DNA of 64,000 nt, from the NCBI GenBank assembly GCA_018896025.1, contig JAHIND010000007.1, forward strand, positions 29,050 through 93,049. Reading direction: 5' to 3'. Below the pieces are notes generated by a model. It worked only from the letters and a program-made list of their open reading frames with translations, had not been told where the DNA came from and did no database searches. The position numbers and the translations under genes are program-made. Source of the DNA: Pseudomonadota bacterium (GTDB taxonomy: Bacteria; Desulfobacterota; Desulfarculia; Desulfarculales; Desulfarculaceae). Positions within the stretch are counted from its first letter, which is position 1; each line of letters begins with the position of its first letter. Positions 42,364-51,350 of the stretch are shown piece by piece.

Positions 42364-44241
42364 ATGACCAATTCAGCCGATAAAAAGCGCGTACCGCACA
42401 AGATTCTCTACGACCAGAGGCCCAACTACACCCGCCCGGCCCTGGAGTTGAGCGAGCAAGTGCGCGGGGATCTCTTGGCCCATCTCACCTTCCTCTATGG
42501 ACAGGAAAAGGCCCAGGCCTGCATGCCCGAGTTGGAGCGCATCCTCAAGGTGCACCACGGCTTCAAGTCCCAGGAGCTGCGCGATCTGCTGGCGGCCCGC
42601 GACCCCAAGCACCTGTTCAGCCACAAGGACATGATCCTCATCACCTACGGGGACATGATCCGCGACGGCGGGGGCACCCCCCTGGCGGTGCTGGCCAAGG
42701 CCTGCGACGAGCACATGCTGGCCCCGGATATCCTGCACATCCTGCCCTTTTTCCCCTACTCCTCGGACCGGGGCTTTTCGGTGGTGGACTTCACCAAGGT
42801 GGACCCGCGCCTGGGCACCTGGGAGGACATCCACCGCCTGGCGGGCCGCTACCGCCTGATGTTCGACGGGGTGCTCAACCACATCTCGGCCCACAGCGAC
42901 GCCTTCCACAGCTTCCTGAACGGCGACCCGGACTTTGAGCAGTTTTTCATCGCTTATGAGTCCCCGGACGAGTTGACCCCGGACCAGCGCTCCAAGATTT
43001 TCCGCCCCAGGGTGAGCGACATCCTCACCCCCTTCATGACCATCAACGGCATCCGCTACCTCTGGACCACCTTCAGCCCCGACCAGATCGACCTGAACTA
43101 CCGCAACCCCAAGGTGCTCCTCAGCGTGGTGGAGGCCCTGTTGTTCTACATTCGTCAGGGGGCGGATCTCTTGCGCCTGGACGCGGTCACCTACATCTGG
43201 GCCGAGCCGGGCACCGAGTGCATCCACCTGGCCCAGACCCACGAGATCGTCAAGCTGCTGCGCACCGTGGTGGAGACGGCGGCTCCGGGGGTGGCCCTGG
43301 TAACCGAGACCAACGTGCCCCACGCGGACAACGTGAGCTATTTCGGCAGCGGCCTGGACGAGGCCCACATGGTCTACAACTTCGCCCTGCCGCCCCTGGT
43401 GCTGCACGCGGTCTACCGCCAGGACGCCTCCCGCCTGGCCGCCTGGGCCGCCGAGCTGGAGCCGCCCAGCGAGGCCACCGCCTTTTTCAACATCCTGGAC
43501 ACCCACGACGGCATCGGTCTGATGGGGGTGAAGCAGATTCTGCCCCCCGAGGAGATTGATTTCATCGTGCAAAGCGCCCAGGCCAACGGGGCCCTGGTGT
43601 CCATGAAGACGGTGGAGGGCGGCGGCGAGGAGCCCTACGAGATCAACAGCACCTGGTGGAGCGTGATCAACCCCCACCATGGGGAGGACCACGCCTTGCA
43701 ACTGGACCGTTACCTGGCCAGCCGGGCGGTGGCCCTGGCCCTGAAGGGCGTGCCGGGGGTGTATTTGCACGGGGCCCTGGGCACCTCCTCGGACATGGAG
43801 ACCTACCGGCGCACCGGGCACAACCGCGACGTGAACCGGGGCACCTTGGACCTGGCCGTGCTGGCGGCGGAGGCCGGCGATCCTTCTTCCCGCCTGGGCC
43901 GCCTGGCCCCGCGCATGAGCCACCTAAACGTGACCAGGGTCTCCCAAAAGGCCTTCCACCCCCGGGGGGCCCAAAAGGTGCTCAAGGCCCCGGAGGCGGT
44001 GCTGGCCCTGCTGCGGGTATCCCCGGACGGGGAGGAGCGGCTCTTGTCCCTGATAAACCTCGGCGCCTCCCAGACGGCTTTCAGCCTGGAGCTGCCCGCC
44101 GAGGCGGCCGGGGCGGGAACCTGGCGGGACCTGGTGCAGCCGGGGGAGGCGCGGGAGAAAAACGGGGCCCTGGAACTGGACCTGAAGCCCTATCAGGTGA
44201 TGTGGCTGCGCCCCCAGGGCGAGCCCGGAGCGCCCGCTTAG
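42364..44241 (+). CDS. GH13 sugar phosphorylase (sucrose/glucosylglycerate phosphorylase type)
   Basis: 625 residues from the ATG at 42364. Features of GH13 subfamily 18: LHILPFFPYSSDRGFSVVDF, FDGVLNHISAHS, LRLDAVTYIWAEPGT with the nucleophile Asp (about 271), VTETNVPH with the acid/base Glu (about 315), and DTHDGIGLMG. The family splits alpha-glucosides with phosphate to glucose 1-phosphate. Acceptors include sucrose, glucosylglycerol and glucosylglycerate; the sequence alone does not decide. GAGGAG is the ribosome site. A compatible-solute or storage role is possible. Confidence 0.88.
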   Translation: MTNSADKKRVPHKILYDQRPNYTRPALELSEQVRGDLLAHLTFLYGQEKAQACMPELERILKVHHGFKSQELRDLLAARDPKHLFSHKDMILITYGDMIRDGGGTPLAVLAKACDEHMLAPDILHILPFFPYSSDRGFSVVDFTKVDPRLGTWEDIHRLAGRYRLMFDGVLNHISAHSDAFHSFLNGDPDFEQFFIAYESPDELTPDQRSKIFRPRVSDILTPFMTINGIRYLWTTFSPDQIDLNYRNPKVLLSVVEALLFYIRQGADLLRLDAVTYIWAEPGTECIHLAQTHEIVKLLRTVVETAAPGVALVTETNVPHADNVSYFGSGLDEAHMVYNFALPPLVLHAVYRQDASRLAAWAAELEPPSEATAFFNILDTHDGIGLMGVKQILPPEEIDFIVQSAQANGALVSMKTVEGGGEEPYEINSTWWSVINPHHGEDHALQLDRYLASRAVALALKGVPGVYLHGALGTSSDMETYRRTGHNRDVNRGTLDLAVLAAEAGDPSSRLGRLAPRMSHLNVTRVSQKAFHPRGAQKVLKAPEAVLALLRVSPDGEERLLSLINLGASQTAFSLELPAEAAGAGTWRDLVQPGEAREKNGALELDLKPYQVMWLRPQGEPGAPA

Positions 44242-44249
44242 CCTTTGGC

Positions 44250-44867
44250 CTAATTGGGCTTTTCGGCCTTGTCGCCCATGAGCCGGGGATACAGCTCGGC
44301 GGCGCAGTTGGGGCACAGGCTGTGGGTGAAGTCCAGGTCCATATGCTTGCTCAGGTAAAGGTCCACCCGGTGCCACAAGTCCTCGCCGTCGCGCACCTTT
44401 TTGCAGCGGGCGCAGATGGGCAGCATGCGCCGGAGCTCCACGATCTCGCCGATGTCCTCCAAGATGAGCACCACCAGCTTTTGCTCCTGATGGGTCAGGG
44501 GGGCGGCGGAGACCAAGAAGTGGACCTCATTGACCTTTTCGCCGTCGGCCAGCTCCAGGCGGGCCTTTTGGCGGGTGAGGGCCCCGGTGGCCAGGCAGCG
44601 GTTCACCGACCCCCGGATCACGCAATCCCGGCAGGGCTCGGAGCGGCCGCAGCCCTGGGGAGAGCGGTTTGCATTGAGGCAGTGCAGCACCTCTCCCGCC
44701 CGGCGGCGCATGACCACCTGGGACTGGGGGGAAAGTATGTTTTCGGCGGCCTGGTTGTGATCGATGATGCATACATCCTCGTTCACCACCAGAATAGGCG
44801 ATGGCACCGCGTCGTAGACGGTGCGGCTAAAAGACATATCTTTGATTACACTGATGTTATCGATCAT
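44250..44867 (-). CDS. PAS-domain protein with two cysteine clusters
   Basis: 205 residues from the ATG at 44867 (GGGGGG upstream). A PAS domain (about 12-130) contains the insert HCLNANRSPQGCGRSEPCRDC, a four-Cys cluster found in many sulfate-reducer PAS proteins and possibly redox- or metal-binding. The C-terminus has LPICARCKKVRDGEDLWHRV...FTHSLCPNCAAELYP: C-x2-C and H-x2-C-x2-C, a small zinc-ribbon-like tail. No output enzyme is present. It is convergent with the sugar phosphorylase, nine bases apart. Confidence 0.8.
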   Translation of the reverse strand: MIDNISVIKDMSFSRTVYDAVPSPILVVNEDVCIIDHNQAAENILSPQSQVVMRRRAGEVLHCLNANRSPQGCGRSEPCRDCVIRGSVNRCLATGALTRQKARLELADGEKVNEVHFLVSAAPLTHQEQKLVVLILEDIGEIVELRRMLPICARCKKVRDGEDLWHRVDLYLSKHMDLDFTHSLCPNCAAELYPRLMGDKAEKPN

Positions 44868-45072
44868 TAATACCCCCCGGGGGACACTGTCGGTTGCCAT
44901 GGGCAGGGGCGGTAGGCAGACTTATGATAGGGATTTAGTTCCACATAGTCAAACCCAAGTTTTTAAAAGTGAACTTGAACTGGGTTCAGACGCTCGCCGT
45001 CAGGGAATTGTTGTGTTAGCCTTGGGGTCAGTGCTAGTGCCAGCGTAACCTGAACTGAGAGTAACTACAATC

Positions 45073-46605
45073 ATGCCTGAACAACGAATACGCTATGCAC
45101 CTCTGCGGGACAAGATTACCAGTGCCGCCGAGGCGGCCAGCCACATCAAAGACGGAACCAGTTTGTTCATCAGCGGCTTCACCGCCGGTTATCCCAAACT
45201 CATTCCCGCCGAATTGGTGAAGCGGGCTGAAGCCGGCGAACAGATGAAGATAAACATCTACGCCGGAGCCTCCACCGGTGACGCGGTGGACGGCGTATTG
45301 GCCCGGGCCGGTCTGGTCAAATGGCGCCGCCCCTACATGAGCGACCGGGGCATGCGCACGGCCATCAACCGCGAGGAAATCCTGTTCAAGGACGACCACC
45401 TTTCCGGCCTCTCCTCCGCGGTGCGCGCCGGGGCCTGGGGGCCGGTGGACGTAGCCGTGGTCGAGGTGGCCGCGGTGACCGAAAAGGGCCAGCTCATTCC
45501 CACGCTCAGCGTAGGCAACACCCCCAGCTACGTAAAGATGGCCAACAAGGTCATCCTGGAGGTGGCCGACGCCGACCCGCCCGAGCTGGAAGGCATCCAC
45601 GACATCTACATTCCCGAGGACCCGCCCTGGCGCATGCCCATCCCCATCTACCGCGCCGGCGACCGGGTGGGCAAGCCCTTCATCGAGCTGGACCCGGAAA
45701 AGGTCGTGGCCGTGGTCTACAGCCAGGAGCCCGACGCCAGCGCCTATTTCTCCGATCCCGACGAGGTTTCCCTGCTCATCGCCGAGCAGCTTTTGGACTT
45801 CGTGCGCCACGAGACCAAAAAGGGTCGCATCCCCGAGAACCTGCCCTGGCAGTCCGGCGTGGGCGACGTGGCCAACGCGGTCTTGGCGGGCTTCAAGGAA
45901 GATCATTTCTTCAAGGACTTGAGCATTTATTCCGAGGTGTTGCAGGATACGGTCCTGGACCTCATCGACATGGACAAGGTCCGCGCCTCCTCGGGCTCGG
46001 CCCTCACCCTGTCCCTGCAGGCCCGCGAAAGGTTCTTCAAAGACCTGGAGCGCTACAAGGAAAAGATTGTGCTGCGCCCGGTGGAGATTTCCAACTCCCC
46101 GGAGGTCATCGCCCGCCTGGGGGTCTTGGCGGTAAACACCGCCCTGGAGATCGACATCTACGGCCAGGTCAACTCCACCCACGTAATGGGCAGCCAGATG
46201 ATGAACGGCATCGGCGGCTCGGGCGACTTTGAGCGCAACGGCGCCATCTCCTTCATGGTCACCCCCTCCATCGCCAAGGGCGGGGCCATCAGCTGCATCG
46301 TGCCCATGGTCAGCCACGTGGATCACTCCGAGCACTCGGTGGACGTCATCATCACCGAGCAGGGCCTGGTGGACACCCGCAACCTGACCCCCCGTCAGGT
46401 GGCCGAGGCGGTCATCACCAAATGCGCCCATCCCATGTATCGCGACCAACTCATGGACTACTACCAGCGCGCCCTGCACGAGACGGGCGGCCACGAGCCG
46501 CACCTGCTGGCCGAAGCCTTGAGCTTCCACCAGCGTTTCATGCAGACCGGCGACATGCGCCCGGTGAGCGACCGCATCCGCTCTGTGGGAGGCGGCTGCG
46601 AGTGA
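45073..46605 (+). CDS. acetyl-CoA hydrolase/transferase family CoA-transferase
   Basis: 510 residues, the Cat1/AarC-type class. SLFISGFTAGYPKLIP at the N-terminus, the catalytic Glu in IYSEVLQDTVLDLID (about residue 288), the CoA-binding VMGSQMMNGIGGSGDFERN and ITEQGLVDTRNLTP agree with succinyl-CoA:acetate CoA-transferases. In anaerobes this moves CoA between acetate and succinyl- or acyl-CoA, linking the TCA cycle with acetate metabolism. The stop overlaps the next gene as GTGA, so both are translated together. Confidence 0.94.
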   Translation: MPEQRIRYAPLRDKITSAAEAASHIKDGTSLFISGFTAGYPKLIPAELVKRAEAGEQMKINIYAGASTGDAVDGVLARAGLVKWRRPYMSDRGMRTAINREEILFKDDHLSGLSSAVRAGAWGPVDVAVVEVAAVTEKGQLIPTLSVGNTPSYVKMANKVILEVADADPPELEGIHDIYIPEDPPWRMPIPIYRAGDRVGKPFIELDPEKVVAVVYSQEPDASAYFSDPDEVSLLIAEQLLDFVRHETKKGRIPENLPWQSGVGDVANAVLAGFKEDHFFKDLSIYSEVLQDTVLDLIDMDKVRASSGSALTLSLQARERFFKDLERYKEKIVLRPVEISNSPEVIARLGVLAVNTALEIDIYGQVNSTHVMGSQMMNGIGGSGDFERNGAISFMVTPSIAKGGAISCIVPMVSHVDHSEHSVDVIITEQGLVDTRNLTPRQVAEAVITKCAHPMYRDQLMDYYQRALHETGGHEPHLLAEALSFHQRFMQTGDMRPVSDRIRSVGGGCE

Positions 46606-47228
46606 ACCGGCAGCGGGTCGTAATCGCGGTGGACCGGCAGGTGAGCCTCGAAGCCAGGCTCGACCTGCCGGCCCAACCAGGAGGGGCGGCCCTGATCCTG
46701 CACCCCCATCCCCTTTATGGCGGCTCCATGGACAACAACGTGGTCTACGCCCTGACCCAGGCGGCCGACATGGCCGGGTGGGCCTCGTTGCGCATCAACT
46801 TCCGGGGGGTGGGCGGCAGTACGGGCAGCCACGGCCAGGGGGTGGGCGAACAAGACGATGTGATCGCCGCCGCGGCCTGGCTCACAAAGCAGGCCCCCGG
46901 CCCCCTGGTGCTCATGGGCTACTCCTTCGGCTCCCTGGTGGGCTCCCAGGCGGCACAGCGGGTCGCCGGGCTGGCCGGCGGCGTGTGGGTGTCCCCGCCC
47001 TTTGTCCTGGGCGATCCGCCCCCCTGGCCCGCCGGGCGGGGGCCCTTGCTGGTCATCACCGGCGACCAGGACGAGTACGGCGACATGACCCGGCTGAGGG
47101 GCTACATGGAGGAGATGGGTGCACTGGGCACCCTGAAGGTGCACCACGGAGGGGACCACTTCTGGCGGAGCGGCCTCAGTGCACTAAAGCAGCAGGCCGT
47201 CGATTTTCTGACCGACTTGACTGGTTAA
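46602..47228 (+). CDS. alpha/beta hydrolase (COG2945-like)
   Basis: 208 residues from the GTG at 46602, which overlaps the TGA of the CoA-transferase. The motif ALILHPHPLYGGSMDNNVV is the typical oxyanion region of this family. GYSFGS holds the nucleophile Ser, ITGDQDEYG the acid and HHGGDHFW the His, giving a complete triad. The ATG-started frame at 46422 would lie inside the CoA-transferase. It is probably a small esterase or thioesterase; coupling to the CoA enzyme suggests a linked acyl substrate. Confidence 0.87.
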   Translation: MNRQRVVIAVDRQVSLEARLDLPAQPGGAALILHPHPLYGGSMDNNVVYALTQAADMAGWASLRINFRGVGGSTGSHGQGVGEQDDVIAAAAWLTKQAPGPLVLMGYSFGSLVGSQAAQRVAGLAGGVWVSPPFVLGDPPPWPAGRGPLLVITGDQDEYGDMTRLRGYMEEMGALGTLKVHHGGDHFWRSGLSALKQQAVDFLTDLTG

Positions 47229-47620
47229 CACCTATAGCGTCCCCGGCCGACCTTGGCCAACATTTAGTGGGGACTGAAAAAATATCCACAATATATAGTT
47301 TTGTGCTTGACATGGTGTAAAACGCCTTGTTACGTTGTACTTAACATAGAATGCACTATACCACCAGATGTTAGCCCTCTCTCCACCCAGTAAACGTGCC
47401 GTAAGCCTTTCCGACAGGGTGCACTGGACGCATGCAGGGTGGTCGTTCCCCCCAGGAAGGTCACCGGCCTTCCCCCTCCCCGCTCAGGGCCGGCTTAAAA
47501 ACCCGGCCCTGATCCTTTGCCCGGCTAGATAAAAGCCCCCTGAACCCGGCTTTAGATTGTCTTGCCCCCGCGGGGAGCATCTGCTACAAAATTAAGGCAT
47601 ACCTCTGTTCAGGATTTGCC
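47229..47620. other. intergenic region with GC hairpin
   Basis: About 390 bases. 47485-47511 is a perfect CAGGGCCGG / CCGGCCCTG hairpin without a U-tract. TTGACA near 47306 could be a -35 element, but no good -10 follows. Nothing else was recognised. Confidence 0.4.
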
Positions 47621-48760
47621 ATGGACGCCACCCCGGCCGAATACAACACCTGCCGATCCGATCTTCACGAGGCAGCCCAGGAGCTGGAAAAGTTCCGGCA
47701 GATCGTGGAAACTGCCGAATTAGGCGTAGTTACCATCAATGAAAATCATGAGGTGGTGTACATGAACGCCGCGGCCGAGGCCATGTTCGGCTACGGCCGC
47801 CAGGAGATCATGGGGGGAGACCTCTCTCCCTTGATCCCTTCGGAGCACCGCGAAGGGCACCGCAACTACGTGGAGCGCTACGTGCGCACCCGCCGGGGCA
47901 AGCTCATCGGCCACACCGCCGAGCTGGAGGCCGAGCGCCGCGACGGCTCGCGCTTCCCCATCCACATCAGCTTTTCCACCGCCGAGGTGGCTGGCGGGCT
48001 TTTGATGACCGCCATCATCCGCGACCTGAGCAAGGAGGCGGGCCTGGAGCAGGAGGTGCGCCAGAGCCAGCGCCTGGCCATCCTGGGGGAGATGGTGGCC
48101 ACGGTGAGCCACGAAATACGCTCGCCCCTGGCCCTCATCGGCGGCTTCGCCCGCCAGCTGGAGCGTGACCCCGAGCTGAGCGACAAGTCGCTCAACAAGC
48201 TGAACATCATCACCCACGAGGTGGAGCGCCTGGAGAGAATCCTCAACGAATTGGGAGACTTCTCGCGCCCCCACAAGTACGACTGGCGCGAGACCGACCC
48301 GGCGGTGGTGGTGGAGCACGTGGCCGAGCTCATGGAGCCGGAGATCAACCGGGCCGGGGCCGAGCTGAAGGTGAGCCGCAACGGCGGCCTGCCGCCCATC
48401 ATGGCCGACGCCGACCGCCTGAGCCAGGTGCTGATCAACCTGATCAACAACGCCCTGCAAGCCAGCGGGCCTCATCCGGTTATCGAGGTGGTGCTGGAGC
48501 CCAACCCCGAGGGGGTGCTCCTGGAGGTGCGCGACCGGGGGCGCGGCCTGGAATCGGCCAAGGCCAGGGAGCTTTTCACGCCCTTTTTCACCACCAAGAA
48601 GGGGGGCACCGGCCTGGGCCTGCCCGTGGCCCGGCGCATCGTGGAGGAGCACGGCGGCCGCATCGAGCTGGCCAACCGCCCCGATGGCGGGGCCGTGGCC
48701 AGGGTGCGCCTTCCCGCCGCCCCGGCGGTGCAGCAAAAGCTGCCCCTGGACGGAATCTAG
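47621..48760 (+). CDS. PAS-domain sensor histidine kinase (soluble)
   Basis: 379 residues. A PAS domain (about 22-140: VETAELGVVTINENHEVVYMN, FGYGRQEIMGGDLSPLIP) is followed by the dimerisation domain with the phospho-acceptor His in ATVSHEIRSPLALIGGF (about 165). The catalytic domain has LINLINNALQAS (N box), VRDRGRGL (G1), FTPFFTTKKGGTGLGL (F and G2). No membrane segment is visible, so it senses a cytoplasmic signal. No response regulator is adjacent. The Glu-Ile-Arg-Ser-Pro H-box fits the NtrB-like kinases. Confidence 0.94.
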   Translation: MDATPAEYNTCRSDLHEAAQELEKFRQIVETAELGVVTINENHEVVYMNAAAEAMFGYGRQEIMGGDLSPLIPSEHREGHRNYVERYVRTRRGKLIGHTAELEAERRDGSRFPIHISFSTAEVAGGLLMTAIIRDLSKEAGLEQEVRQSQRLAILGEMVATVSHEIRSPLALIGGFARQLERDPELSDKSLNKLNIITHEVERLERILNELGDFSRPHKYDWRETDPAVVVEHVAELMEPEINRAGAELKVSRNGGLPPIMADADRLSQVLINLINNALQASGPHPVIEVVLEPNPEGVLLEVRDRGRGLESAKARELFTPFFTTKKGGTGLGLPVARRIVEEHGGRIELANRPDGGAVARVRLPAAPAVQQKLPLDGI

Positions 48761-48779
48761 CCCGCATATTTCATGAGGG

Positions 48780-48908
48780 CCGTGCGTCCGGCTTCGCCAG
48801 CCACCGGCATACGGCGTTGCAGGCTGCGCTCGGACCTCGATGTAGCTTCGGCTACGCCAGCGGCCCTCGCTTGCCGGCCGCCTTGTCTGCCGGCGGCTGG
48901 CTGTGCCG
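48780..48908 (+). repeat. GC-rich palindromic intergenic repeat, family A copy 1
   Basis: About 125 bases, beginning near CGTCCGGCTTCGCCAGCCAC and ending GGCGGCTGGCTGTGCCGG, with a central GTAGCTTCGGCTACG hairpin. It is about 85 percent like the inverted copy at 58370-58497. Confidence 0.75.
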
Positions 48909-49014
48909 GGTCAGGATACAAACTGTACATTGACAACGCAGGAGCTTTTTCATACCGGCCCCATGAATACGGGTTCGTTGTTTAATGCCACCCAGCCCTC
49001 ATGAAATATGCGGG

Positions 49015-49767
49015 CTAGCCCCTTTCTTTCCAGCCTTCCTCCGGCCAAACCAGTCCCTCGCCGGGCAGATCGTCCAGCGGCGACTGGGTGGGCCCCAAGA
49101 ACAAGAAGGCGTCCCGGGGGCCTAGGTGCCGGGCGCAAAACTCGTTGGCCTGCTGGTCGTGGTGCTGGGGGGCCTCGCCGCGCCAGGGGGCCACGGGATA
49201 GATGTCGTGGAACACCACCCCCTCCAGGGAGCAGCGGTCGCTGCCGAAAAGCCGGCCGCACAGGCGGGGGCGCAGGGACCTGAGGCGCGCGTCTCCCTGG
49301 CTCCAGTCCGGGCGGGGATAGAAACGCACCCAGGGCATTTTCCACAGCTTGGCCACCACTCTGGGGTTGGCGGTGCGCAGGGCCACGAAGAACTCCTGGC
49401 TCCCGAAGGCCTGGGAGGCCAGGCGCAGGCAAAGGCCCATGGCCAGGGGCAGGAGCCTCCCCCGGCTGCTCGCCGCGGGCCGCACCATGCCCAGGATGAG
49501 GTGCAAAACCGGTTCGCCGCCGCAATAGGTAAGCTCGCTGATGAAATGCCCGGCCAGCTCCGGGCCGCGGAACACCCGCAGGTACAGGTCCGCCCCCATG
49601 AAATGGGGCATATACTGGCGGTCGTACTCCGGGCTCTCCAGAAAAACCTCGTGCAGCAGGCGGCGCAACTCGGGCTCCAACTCACCCCGGCGCTGGGGGC
49701 TCAGGCCGAAGTTGATCTCCCAGGTGAAGGGCTCCAAATGCAGTCGGGCGGGGGCGGGCCAAACCAT
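49015..49767 (-). CDS. hypothetical protein, possible GNAT-like acyltransferase
   Basis: 250 residues from the ATG at 49767, with AAAGGAG upstream. A central stretch (YLRVFRGPELAGHFISELTY, LHLILGMVRPAASSRGRLLPLAMGLCLRLASQAF, FVALRTANPRVVAKLWKM) has the order of a GNAT fold: a strand, a turn, then a CoA-binding-like helix and an N-P/K-L pattern. The match is weak, and the substrate is unknown. It is not co-transcribed with neighbours. A repeat lies downstream. Confidence 0.6.
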   Translation of the reverse strand: MVWPAPARLHLEPFTWEINFGLSPQRRGELEPELRRLLHEVFLESPEYDRQYMPHFMGADLYLRVFRGPELAGHFISELTYCGGEPVLHLILGMVRPAASSRGRLLPLAMGLCLRLASQAFGSQEFFVALRTANPRVVAKLWKMPWVRFYPRPDWSQGDARLRSLRPRLCGRLFGSDRCSLEGVVFHDIYPVAPWRGEAPQHHDQQANEFCARHLGPRDAFLFLGPTQSPLDDLPGEGLVWPEEGWKERG

Positions 49768-49899
49768 GGCAGACTCCTTTGGGCTGGTGTTAATATGCTG
49801 GCACAAGCCCTGGGTCCGGGTAAAGCCTTGCCAGGCTTTATACCCGCCGCCCTGCGCGTTATACTTAGCCGGTAACCAAACAACCGGATTTAGAGAACA

Positions 49900-50412
49900 A
49901 TGGCCGTATTGCCCATAAAGACCTTTCCCGATCCAGTGCTCAGCCGGGTTTGCCGCCAGGTGAACGAGGTCGACGACGATCTCAAGCAGCTGTCCCGGGA
50001 CATGCTGGACACCATGTACGCCGCCCCCGGCGTGGGCCTGGCCGCCCCCCAGGTGGGCCACGATCTCCGCCTGGTGGTCATCGACTGCACCCCCAGGGAC
50101 CAGGACCCCCAACCACTGGTGCTGTTCAACCCCCGCATCGTGGAGATGGAGGGGCAGGTGGTTTTCGAGGAGGGCTGCCTAAGCGTGCCCGACTTCACCA
50201 GCGACGTCACCCGGGCCGAGCGGGTGGTGGTCAAGGCCATGGACCTGGAAGGACGGCCCATCACCGTGGAGGGCAAGGACCTCATGGCCATCTGCCTGCA
50301 ACACGAGCTGGACCATCTGGAAGGCCGCCTGTTCCTGGACCGCATCAGCCCCCTCAAACGCTCCCTGTACAAAAAGCGCCGCCTGAAGCAGGTCAAGTGG
50401 GGCGACGAGTGA
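49900..50412 (+). CDS. def: peptide deformylase
   Basis: 170 residues with the three signature motifs: GVGLAAPQ, EGCLSVP (Cys metal ligand) and HELDHLEG (two His ligands and the catalytic Glu). It removes the formyl group from new proteins. The start ATG is at 49900. It overlaps fmt by GTGA, a classic def-fmt pair. Confidence 0.98.
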   Translation: MAVLPIKTFPDPVLSRVCRQVNEVDDDLKQLSRDMLDTMYAAPGVGLAAPQVGHDLRLVVIDCTPRDQDPQPLVLFNPRIVEMEGQVVFEEGCLSVPDFTSDVTRAERVVVKAMDLEGRPITVEGKDLMAICLQHELDHLEGRLFLDRISPLKRSLYKKRRLKQVKWGDE

Positions 50413-51350
50413 GGCGTTTGCGCCTGGCCTTTTGGGGCACCCCGGACATCGCCCTGCCCTGTCTGAGGGCGGCGGCCGCCGAGCACCAGGTGGTGCTGTG
50501 CCTCACCCAGCCCGACCGCCCGGCCGGGCGGGGCCGCAAGCTGAAGCGCCAGCCCGTGGCCGCGGTGGCCGACGAGCTGGGCATCGAGGTGTTGCAGCCC
50601 GCCAAGGCCGACCAGGCTTTGGAGCGCTTGGCCCAGCTCGAGCCCGAGGTTCTGGTGGTCTTGGCCTATGGCCAGCTGCTCTCCCCGGCGGTGTTGGCCG
50701 CCGCCCCCCTGGGCGCGGTGAACATCCACTTTTCCCTGCTGCCCGCCCTGCGCGGGGCCGCGCCCATCAACTGGGCCATCTTGCGCGGACTGCCCCAGAC
50801 CGGGGTGAGCAGCATGTTCATGGACAAGGGCCTGGACACCGGTGACATGATCTTCCAGAAAGCTTGCCCCATCGGAGCCCAAGAGACCGCGGGCTCCCTG
50901 GCCGGGCGGCTGGCCGAGATGGGGGCCCAGGTGCTTTTGCCCACCCTGGAGGCCCTGGCCACCGGCAGCGCCCCCCGCCATCCCCAGAACCACGCGGCCG
51001 CCACCTGGGCGCCCATGCTGAATAAGAGCGACGGCCTCCTGGACTGGAGCCAGAGCGCCGCAGAGCTGGACCACCGGGTGCGGGGCCTGGACCCCTGGCC
51101 CGGCGCGTACACCTCCCTGGGAGGCAAGCCGCTGAAGCTCTTCGCGCCCACCATGATCCTGGAGGGCAACCAGGGCCAGGCTCCGGGCACCGTCCTGGCT
51201 GCTGAGGACGCGCCGGATATGCTCTGCGTGGCCTGCGATGAGGGGTCACTGGCCCTGGGCTCGGTGCAGGCGGCGGGCAAGCGGCGCATGGAGGCGGCGG
51301 AGTTTCTGCGCGGCGCGGGACCGGCCCCCGGCGAACGGCTGGGAGTATGA
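50409..51350 (+). CDS. fmt: methionyl-tRNA formyltransferase
   Basis: 313 residues from the GTG at 50409, overlapping the def stop. LAFWGTPDIALPCL at the N-terminus, the catalytic INIHFSLLPALRGAAPINWAI-like region (here AVNIHFSLLPALRGAAPI) and GLDTGDMI are all present, then the C-terminal OB-like domain (GTVLAAEDAPDMLCVAC...GSLALGSVQAAGKRRM). It formylates initiator Met-tRNA. The stop overlaps rsmB as ATGA. Confidence 0.97.
   Translation: MRRLRLAFWGTPDIALPCLRAAAAEHQVVLCLTQPDRPAGRGRKLKRQPVAAVADELGIEVLQPAKADQALERLAQLEPEVLVVLAYGQLLSPAVLAAAPLGAVNIHFSLLPALRGAAPINWAILRGLPQTGVSSMFMDKGLDTGDMIFQKACPIGAQETAGSLAGRLAEMGAQVLLPTLEALATGSAPRHPQNHAAATWAPMLNKSDGLLDWSQSAAELDHRVRGLDPWPGAYTSLGGKPLKLFAPTMILEGNQGQAPGTVLAAEDAPDMLCVACDEGSLALGSVQAAGKRRMEAAEFLRGAGPAPGERLGV

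Noticed and set aside
42373..46530. About 500-codon frames antisense to the phosphorylase and the CoA-transferase
   Set aside because: His/Gln/Val/Gly-rich shadows of well-supported genes.
46422..47228. Long ATG-started frame for the hydrolase
   Set aside because: It would overlap the CoA-transferase by 180 bases; the GTG at 46602 gives the family's normal N-terminus and a GTGA overlap.
47485..47511. Strong GC hairpin as terminator
   Set aside because: No U-tract on either strand; it lies 250 bases past the nearest stop.
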